Below are positions 54,803-63,500 of a DNA stretch of 64,000 nt, one piece after another; the first letter of the stretch is position 1, and each line of letters begins with the position of its first letter. Below the pieces are notes generated by a model, which had not been told where the DNA came from, searched no databases, and worked only from the letters and a program-made list of their open reading frames with translations. Made by a program: the position numbers and the translations under genes. Origin of the DNA: an uncultured Tropicimonas sp. (GTDB lineage: Bacteria; Pseudomonadota; Alphaproteobacteria; Rhodobacterales; Rhodobacteraceae); the NCBI GenBank assembly GCA_947495685.1, contig CANLZY010000001.1:62001-126000 (forward strand), read 5' to 3'.

Positions 54803-56293
54803 GTGGAAATCTCAGGAAAAAAAGCGCGTCGAAACAAGGGCCGCGGCTCCGGTGCGATCGGGGGTGGGTTGTGGACGATGGCCGAACGGCTGACGTCACA
54901 ATCCAGTCAACTTGTCATTTTTGTGGTCGCGGCGAGGATTCTCGGACCGGCGGATTTTGGCGTATTCGCGCTCGTTGCGGCCTGCGCGATTCTGTTGATG
55001 CGGCTCGCGGAGGGGGGGTGGTCCCCATACATCCTGTCCTATGCAGGCGATTCGACCGTGCCGCGACAGGTTTTGCTGGTGGCGATCATCAGCGGCGCGA
55101 TGGCGGCAGTCGCAGGCGGGCTTGTCGGCCTGACGTTGCCCTTCGTTGGGTTTTCCACCCAGATCGTCACTTTGGTGGTGCTGTTCTCGGGATGGGTCCT
55201 GCTGGCGGTCACCTCATCGGCGCAAAAGGCTATCCTGATCTGGCAAGGGCGTTTGCGGGCCGCGGCGGTGTCGGAGATCTTCGGCGAGATCGCCGGACTG
55301 GGCGTTGCGCTCATGGCATTGTACGGGGGGCAGGGCGTGCTGTCGCTGGTCTATGGTCGGCTTGCCTTTCAGACGGTGCAACTGATCGTGAGCTTTTCGA
55401 TCACCCGGCTCAGCCCGCTGCCGGGCATGGAGCGGACGGCCTTTCGCGAGATGATGCGGGTCTCGGGGCAATTCTTCATCTCTCGCATGATCTACAATTT
55501 CCGGGTTTATGCGGCGACTTTCATGGTTGGTGCGTTCCTCGGGCCGGCGGCGGTCGGGTTTTACCGCGCTGCCGAGCGTCTGACCGGGGCCATGGGCGAG
55601 GTCGTGGGGGTGCCGACGCAGACGCTGGCCTGGAACCTGTTTCGTCAGGCCCGAGAGGATGACAACGGCGGCACCGGAAAGTTCCAGGCGGTCGCCAATA
55701 CGTTCTTCCCGGTTCTGTTGGCCGCAGCGGTGCCCCTGTTTGTCTGGTTGAGCATCATGGGAGAGGACCTGATCCGCGGCCTGTTGGGCGAAGAGTGGCT
55801 TCCGACCTTGCCGGTGCTCGCGGTGCTGGTCTTTGCGCGCGCGATCAACCTGGTGGGCTTTCTGACAGAGCCGATCCTGTCGCTGGCCGGTCAGATCCAT
55901 CGGTTGCCCGCGATCTCTGTCCTGTACCTGCTGGTCACCATTGTGGCCGTTCTGGTCTCCGCGCCCTTCGGTCTGATCCCGCTGGCCGTGGCGCAGGTCG
56001 GGGTCTCGTCGGTTGTGGCCGGCACGACATTCTGGCTGCTTCATCGGCATGCGGGTCTGGAGTGGGGGGCAATCCTGCGTCGCTTGCCGCGCATCGTGCT
56101 TGCGATCGTGATCGGCGCAGGCACGATGGTGTTGCTGCGCAACAGCCCCATGACGGCGTCGTGGCCGCCGCTCTTGCGGGCTTTCGGGCTGATCCTCCCG
56201 GTGGTGATCGTGTATGCGGGTGCACTTGTGGCGTTGGAGCCGACCGTGCGCGGGCTGGTCATGGGGCGGCTGCGGGCCGCGCGGGGCAATTGA
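54803..56293 (+). CDS. Wzx-type polysaccharide flippase (MOP superfamily)
   Basis: 496 residues, about 12-14 hydrophobic helices. The N-terminus GAIGGGLWTMAERLTSQSSQ followed by ARILGPADFGVFALV is typical of lipopolysaccharide/exopolysaccharide flippases that move lipid-linked repeat units to the periplasm. Start is GTG at 54803 with GAGAGGA about 10 bases upstream. It leads a plus-strand run with the methyltransferase-like gene 16 bp later. Confidence 0.9.
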   Translation: MEISGKKARRNKGRGSGAIGGGLWTMAERLTSQSSQLVIFVVAARILGPADFGVFALVAACAILLMRLAEGGWSPYILSYAGDSTVPRQVLLVAIISGAMAAVAGGLVGLTLPFVGFSTQIVTLVVLFSGWVLLAVTSSAQKAILIWQGRLRAAAVSEIFGEIAGLGVALMALYGGQGVLSLVYGRLAFQTVQLIVSFSITRLSPLPGMERTAFREMMRVSGQFFISRMIYNFRVYAATFMVGAFLGPAAVGFYRAAERLTGAMGEVVGVPTQTLAWNLFRQAREDDNGGTGKFQAVANTFFPVLLAAAVPLFVWLSIMGEDLIRGLLGEEWLPTLPVLAVLVFARAINLVGFLTEPILSLAGQIHRLPAISVLYLLVTIVAVLVSAPFGLIPLAVAQVGVSSVVAGTTFWLLHRHAGLEWGAILRRLPRIVLAIVIGAGTMVLLRNSPMTASWPPLLRAFGLILPVVIVYAGALVALEPTVRGLVMGRLRAARGN

Positions 56294-56309
56294 AGCACAG
56301 GAGGCCGAC

Positions 56310-57113
56310 ATGGGTGTGATCTCGAAACTGCGCAAGGCGGGCGGCAAGGCGACCATGCCCCTGACGGCGGGTCTGGCACACGCGAGACGTCTGGCCGGGC
56401 GCCCGGCCAGGTTCCACGGCACCTGGCCCACAGTCGAGGCGGCGTTGGCAAGTCTCCCGACCGAGGCCCGCGGCGGCTATGACACCGAGGGTGTCGCCGA
56501 CATCTCGTTCGAGCAGATGGCACGAGTGGTGCCGTGGGATTATCCGGTGCTGTTCTGGCTGAGAACGCTTTTACCCGATGGCGGTAGCGTGCTGGATGCG
56601 GGCGGACATATGGGCACCAAGTACCTGGCCTTTCGATCCCTGATGCCGCTGGAAGCAATCACCTGGACGGTATGCGACCTGCCGGCGATCGTCCGCGCGG
56701 CCCGTTCGGCCCAGGCCGCCGGGAAATTGCCTGTCGAAATCGGCTTCAGCGACCAGCCGTCACAAACATCGCCCGCTGACGTGCTGCTTGCCTCCGGGTT
56801 GCTGCAATACCTCGACACGCCGCTGTCGGCGTATGTCGATGCTCTTCCGGCGCGGCCCGATTTCCTGTTGCTCAACAAGGTGGCCTTGCGGGATGGACCA
56901 CAGGTGGTGACACTGGAGCAGATCGGCCCGGCACGTGTGCCCTACCAGATCCGGTCCCGACAGGAGTTCCTCCGCGAGGTGGGGACGATGGGATATGTCG
57001 TGCGGGACACCTGGCGGATCCCGGAATTGAACCATGTCATTCCGTCTCACCCCTGGTTGGGGTCTTCCGCAAGCGAAGGGTTTCTTTTGGCAAAGGCCGA
57101 CGATTCGCAGTGA
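56310..57113 (+). CDS. Putative methyltransferase (TIGR04325-like)
   Basis: 267 residues. SVLDAGGHMGTKYLAFRSLM (about 93-112) looks like a SAM-binding motif I, followed by TVCDLPAIV and LLASGLLQYLDTP, as in the LIC12133-like putative methyltransferases found in O-antigen and capsule loci. Start at 56310 behind AGGAGG. It could methylate a sugar of the polysaccharide or a product of the large synthase downstream; the sequence does not decide. Confidence 0.72.
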   Translation: MGVISKLRKAGGKATMPLTAGLAHARRLAGRPARFHGTWPTVEAALASLPTEARGGYDTEGVADISFEQMARVVPWDYPVLFWLRTLLPDGGSVLDAGGHMGTKYLAFRSLMPLEAITWTVCDLPAIVRAARSAQAAGKLPVEIGFSDQPSQTSPADVLLASGLLQYLDTPLSAYVDALPARPDFLLLNKVALRDGPQVVTLEQIGPARVPYQIRSRQEFLREVGTMGYVVRDTWRIPELNHVIPSHPWLGSSASEGFLLAKADDSQ

Positions 57114-57131
57114 CCTGTCCTTTTGGGCAGG
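57114..57131 (+). terminator. Hairpin after the methyltransferase gene
   Basis: CCTGTCC (57114-57120), TTTT loop, GGGCAGG (57125-57131) with one G-U pair, starting directly at the stop codon. Suggests that the polysaccharide transcript ends here and that the synthase gene has its own promoter. Confidence 0.5.
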
Positions 57132-57510
57132 TGTAATTCCGGTTGGCCGCGTTTCTGCCACATTGTCGACGGCTTACGGTCTTGCATGCGAATTGAATAT
57201 GGCGACCGAAACAACATGAAACGGTTGTTTCTGTTTTTTAATAATATTTAAAAACAGTTGGTTGCGTGAATTTATTCACCCAGGTGCCGAATTGCTGACC
57301 GATAGGGCTGCTGCTTGCGTTGACAGGTCTTTGGTGCCGTCAATAATCGTTGGATATGTCGTCGATTTTTCGGAAAGTCTTCCGTTCTTTTCTGGTGGGT
57401 GAATGGCCGGTTTTGGCGGTGGTTTCGAATGATTGGCTGATGGGTAAACGATATTTGCACACGAAAAGGCGATTGAAGCACGATGGAATGCGATCGCATG
57501 GGACACGTCC
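57132..57510 (+). promoter_or_regulatory. AT-rich leader region of the NRPS/PKS gene
   Basis: About 380 bases without a gene, clearly lower in GC than the rest, with the poorest part near 57180-57290. It has two dyads: CTGTTTTT (57231-57238) with AAAAACAG (57250-57257), and GTGAATTTATTCAC (57266-57279). I see no convincing -35/-10 pair. Probably the control region of the giant gene; the open frames on the other strand here have no protein features. Confidence 0.45.
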
Positions 57511-60500
57511 ATGACTTTGGGTGACCGGACGCCAAACCGGCCTGATGCTGCCCGTGATCGGCCAGCACCCGGGTTGGTTGGGGTGTTCCGCCAGCACTGC
57601 AAGGCGTCGCCGGATGCGTTGGCTGTCATGGCTGGCGCACGTTGCATGTCCTATGCAGACCTGGACCATGCGGCGCGGCGCGTGGCTGGATGCCTGCAGG
57701 CAGCGGGTGTCCGGCGTGGTGACATGGTCGGCCTCTATTCTGCCCGCTCCGTTGATGCCGTCATCGCGACGCTTGGGATCCTCTATGCCGGTGCGGGCTA
57801 CGTGCCACTTGATCCGACCCATGCGCCCGAACAACTGGCGTTCATCGCGGAGGACCTGTCCCTTGCGACGGTGCTTGTCGCGCCAGACTGGGCGACGGAT
57901 GCCGACAGGGATCTCGGGGTGGATGTCACCCGCATCCCGCTGGCGGAGGCGATCGGGTTTGCGGCAACCGGCGCAATCGTGTCGGATTGTGGTGGCGAGG
58001 ACGTCGCCTATGTCATGTATACGTCCGGCACCACGGGGCGGCCCAAGGGCGTGGCCGTGCCGCATCGTGCCATTCTGGCCTATGGCCATGCGCAACCCTT
58101 CATGCAGATGCGCGCCGACGACGTGGTGCTGCATTTCCTGACCATTGCCTGCGATGGGGCGACGTTCGAGATCTGGGCGGCCCTGTTGAACGGCGCGAGC
58201 ATCGCCGTGGTCGAGGCTCAGGCCCCGTCGCTGGACGATATCGCCTCCGCGATGATCCGCCATTCGGTGTCGGCTGTGGGGTGGTATGCCGGCATCCATC
58301 ACATGATGATCGATCAACGGCTCGAAGCCTTCGCGACGGTGCGCCTGAACATTGCGGGCGGCGATGTGATGTCGCCTGCCCACGCGGCGCGGCTGTTGGA
58401 GGCCTGGCCTGATATCCTGCTGATCAACTCCTATGGCCCGACCGAAGCGACGGTCGGCGCGCTCTATTGCCATGTCACACCCGAGGTGCTGGACGGTGGT
58501 CCGATTCCGATCGGAAGGGCCTATGACCGATATGACGCCTTTGTTGTCGACGAAGCCCTGAGAGTTTTGCCCGAAGGCGAAACCGGTCAGTTGGTGTTGG
58601 CGGGGGGCGGTGTCGCGCTTGGGTATCACAACCGCCCCGACCGGACCGCGACCAGCTTTGTACCTGACCCGCGGCCCGGGAAGGGGGGCACGGTCTACCT
58701 GACCGGGGATCTCGCTCGCCAGTCCGAGGATGGCAGTTTTGCCTTTGCAGGGCGCGTGGACCGCCAGGTCAAGCTGGGCGGTCGGCGGATCGAACTGGAC
58801 GGCGTCGAACATGTCCTGCGCACCCAACCCGGCGTTCGTGGGGCGGCTGTGGTGCTGCTGACGGCAGAGCGGGGCGACCGCCGCATCGCCGCCGCGTTGC
58901 TGGCCGAAGACACCGACGGGTCCGGGTCCGACCTGATCGACAGGGTCCTCAAGGGTGCGGCCGAGCAACTTCACCCGATGACCTTGCCCCGTCAGGTCCG
59001 AGTCCTGCCGCGCTTTCCGCTGACCTCGGCGGGAAAGGTGGATCGACGCGCGGTGGCTGAGCTGTTGCAGGAGGATCCCGACGTCGCGCCCGATACGTCT
59101 GTCGATGCTGCGGACTCCCGGGATGTCCGCGCGCTGATTGCCGATGTCTGGGACAAGCTTCTGGGCTGCGGGCCGGTGTCCGACGACACGACCTTCTTTG
59201 ATGCCGGCGGCAACTCATTGCAGCTGATGGAGGCCCATGCGGCGCTGGAGACCGCGCTCGGAATGCGGTTCCCGATCACGCAGTTGTTCGACACGCCCCG
59301 GTTGGGGCAGCTTGCCCGGGTTCTGGGCGCGACAGCCCCGGCGGAGACAGCAGCAAAGGCCCGGTCGGTCCCGTCTGCCGACACGAGTGACCTTCCTGCT
59401 GGAGCGATTGCAATTGTCGGCATGGCTGCCCGCCTTCCCGGGTCTGCCTCTGTGGAGGACTTCTGGGAGCACCTTCGGCGTGGCGACAACCTGATCGACC
59501 GCTTTTCCGTCGAGGAGTTGGAAGACAATCACGACGCGGCGACCCGCGCCGATCCCGCCTTTGTGCCGGCCCGGTCGATCCTGCCCGATGCCGACATGTT
59601 CGATGCCCGGTTCTTTGGGGTGCTGCCGCGGGAGGCCGAACAGATGGACCCGCAGGCACGCGTGTTCCTGGAGCTGTGCCAACAAGCGCTGGAAGACGCC
59701 GGGATCGATCCGGCCCGCGCGCCCGGTGCCATTGGCGTCTGGGCGGGCAGCTCGCCGAGCACCTATCTGCTGGCCAACCTGCTGTCAGGTGGGGACGACC
59801 TGCGCGACTATACCTCCACCTACCAATCCGGCGACTATCACCGCCTGACCGGCAACAGCACCGACAGCCTCGCCACGCGGGTTGCCTACAAGCTGGATCT
59901 CAAGGGACCGGCGATGTCGGTGGGCACGGCGTGCTCGACCTCGCTGACAGCCATTTCCCAGGCCGTTCAGGCCCTGCGGTCCGGTGGCGCCGACGTGGCC
60001 ATGGCCGGCGGCGTCTCGATCACCTTCCCGCAGAAACGTGGATACCTGGCATTGGAGGGGGGGATGGCGTCGCCGCACGGCCTGTGCCGCCCCTTCGACG
60101 CTCAGGCCGACGGAACCGTGTTCGGCCATGGCGCAGGTGTGGTTGTCCTGCGTCGGCTCGAAGATGCGTTGGCCGATGGCGATCCGATCCATGCGGTCAT
60201 TCGCGGCGTCGGGCTCAATAACGATGGCGCCGACAAGATCTCGTACACGGCGCCGTCGGTTGACGGGCAGGCCGGTGCAATCCGCATGGCGCACAGCGAT
60301 GCCGGGCTGGACCCGACCACGATCAGTTATGTCGAATGCCACGGCACCGCGACCCCGCTGGGGGACCCGGTGGAGCTGATGGGGCTGGCACGGGCCTTTG
60401 GGCCGGGGGCCGAGGGCCGCTGTGCCATCGGATCGGTCAAGGGCAACATCGGCCACCTGGATGCCGCCGCCGGGGTGGTCAGCGTGATCAAGACGGCGAT

Positions 60501-63500
60501 GATGCTGACACGGGCCGAGATTCCGCCAGTCGCCAACTTCCGCGCGCTCAACCCCCGGATCGATCTCGATGGCACGCCGTTCCGCGTTGCCGACCGGCTG
60601 ACCGACTGGGCCTGCAACGGCCCGCGCCGGGCCGGGATCAGCTCGTTCGGGGTTGGTGGCACGAACGCCCACCTGGTGCTGGAACAGGCACCTTCCGGTC
60701 GCGAGGCTGCCTCTATCACGACGCCGCAAGCCTTGCCGTTGGCAGCAAAATCCGCCGAGGCGCTGGCCGAGATGACGACGATGCTGGCCGACAGGCTCAA
60801 GCGCGATGATGCGCCGGATCTGGCAGAGGTGGCGCTGACGCTGCAACGGGGACGCAGCGAGTTCCCGTGGCGGCTGGCAGTTGCGGCCTCCGATCCCGCC
60901 ACCGCGATCGCGAAACTGCGCCGGGCCCGGCCGCCTGCAACCAAGGCGCCAAGCACTGCGCCCGAGGTCGTGTTCATGTTCCCCGGGCAGGGCTCGCAGT
61001 ATCCCGGAATGGGTAGCGGCCTTTACGCCGCCGAACCGGCTTATGCCCGCTGGATCGATCGGGGCGCCGAAATCCTGCGACCGATCATTGGTCAGGACCT
61101 GACCGCGCTGCTGACCCGCGCCGACCTGTCGGATGACGAGGCCGCCCGGGCATTGCGCGACACCCGATTGACCCAGCCGGCGCTTTTCATCGTGCAATAC
61201 GGTTGTGCCCGGGTGTGGATGGACCGCGGCATCACCCCCGCGGCGATGGTCGGGCATTCGGTCGGGGAATTCACCGCCGCCGCATTGGCCGGCGTGATGG
61301 ATTTCGAGACCGGCCTGCGGATCATCGCCGCGCGTGGGCAGTTGATGCAGGACCAACCCGGCGGCGCAATGTTGTCGGTGCGTGCCCCGCTGGAGGCACT
61401 GGAGCCGCACCTGTTCGCCGGCGTCGAGCTGGCCGCGATGAACGCGCCAAAGGCGCAGGTTGTCGCCGGGCCGTTCGACGCGATCGAGCAGCTGGAGCTA
61501 CGCCTGTCCGCTGCCGGCATCGCCGCAAAGCGGCTGCACACCTCGCACGCCTTCCACTCGGCCATGATGGACCCGGTGGTATCGGCGCTCGAGACAGAGA
61601 TTTCAGGCGTGGCCCTTGCCGCGCCGACCATTCCGCTGGTGTCTTCGGTCACCGGCGACTGGTTGACGGACAAAGACGCTCGCAGCCCCGCCTTCTGGGC
61701 GGCGCAGGCGCGGGCGTCAGTAAACTTCCAGGCTGCTCTGCAGGCGGTCTGTGAAGAAGCGTCGCGTGTGCTGGTTGAAATGGGGGCCGGTGGCACCCTT
61801 TCGGCCTTTGCCACGCAAACGCTTGGACGCGGAGGTTTTGGCGGGGTTTTTCAGTCACTGACGGACCACACCCAAACCGAATGTGATGTCGATGCCATGG
61901 CCTCCGCGTTCGCCAATCTCTGGGCTGCTGGCGTGCCCGTGGACTGGTCCCGATTGGGACCGGCAGCCACGAAACGCGTGTCGGTTCCCGGCACGGCGTT
62001 CCAGCGCAAACGCTATTGGGTCGAGCCGCCGCAATCGGATGCGGCTCGACCTGTTTCCATTCCGGCGGCGGCTTCGGTGGCCGCTGCACCCGTTGCGTAC
62101 GAGGAACCGATGACAGAAACGAGCCCAACCCCACAGGCAGAGCGCGGCCCACGGTTGACGCAGGAATTGCTGGCGATGCTCTCGGATCTGTCGGGCGAGG
62201 ATCTGGGCGCGGCGGATGCCGGGGTTCCGTTCCTCGAACTGGGGTTTGATTCGCTGTTCATGGGGCAGGTTAGCCAGGCGATCGGCAAGACGTACGGCGT
62301 CGAGGTCACCTTCCGAACGCTGTTGGCCGAGATGCCCAGCGTCGAGCTCTTGTCGGCGCATCTGGACAATGTCTTGCCGCCGGAAGAGGCCGCCCCGGTG
62401 CACGTCGCCACTCCGGCACCTGCGGCCGCGCCAACCGCCGTGGGGGCACCAGTCCCTGTTGCCGGGGCCACTCCTGCGCCTGTCGCGCCGTTGGCTGGCG
62501 ATATCGGGGCCGTGATGCAAGCCCAGATGCAGGCCATGCAATCCTTGTTTTCGGAGCAGTTGCGAGTACTCGGCGGCGGCAGCCCAGTGGTCGCCCCGGT
62601 GCTGCCGCAACCGGCGCCGGTTCAACCCGCCCCTGCGCCAATGCCTGCTTCGACGGTTGCCACGGCCGGTACGTCGATGTCGGCGCCCCCCACTGGAGGC
62701 TTCAAGACCGGTCGCGGGCCGGATGTCTCGGGCGGGGCGCTGGATGCAGCCCAGGCAGCGTTCGTCGCGGACCTCGCCCGGCGGTATTCCGACCGCTTCG
62801 CCAAGTCCAAGGCCTATACTGCCGACCATCGCGGCGCGCTGGCCGATCCGCGCACGGTGTCGGGGTTCCGGGCGGAGTGGAAGGAACTCACCTTCCCCGT
62901 CGTCGTCGAAGAGGCCCAAGGGGCCTATTTCAAGGATGCAGATGGCAACCGCCTGATCGACCTGGTGAACGGGTTCGGGCAGACGGCGTTCGGCCATTCG
63001 CCCGATTTCGTCTCCAGGGCCGTGGCCGACCAGATGACGCGCGGCTATCCCATCGGCCCGCAGAGCGATCTGGCAGGGCCTGTCGCGGACCGCTTTGCCC
63101 GGTTGACGGGGCACGAGCGGGTCACCTTCTGCAACACGGGGTCCGAGGCGGTGATGGCTGCGATGCGGCTGGCGCGCACGGTAACGGGGCGCGAAAAGGT
63201 TGTTGTCTTCAGCGGCGACTACCACGGCCAGTTCGACGAGGTTCTGGTCAAGGGCAAATCGCGCGGCGGCGCGCCGGCGGCGTTGCCCATTGCGCCGGGG
63301 ATCCCGCGCTCGGGCCTGACCAACATGACCGTGCTGGCCTACGGCGCGCCAGAATCGCTGGACTGGCTGCGGGAGAACGCACACGACATCGCGGCGGTGC
63401 TGGTCGAGGCGGTGCAAAGCCGCCACCCGAACCTGCGTCCGGCAGATTTCGTGCGCGAGGTGCGCAGGATCACCGCGCAATCGGGCACCGCGCTGGTGAT

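Noticed and set aside
57340-58974. Minus-strand open frame of about 544 codons over the start of the synthase
   Set aside because: Opposite the adenylation domain with all its motifs; the translation has no recognisable features.
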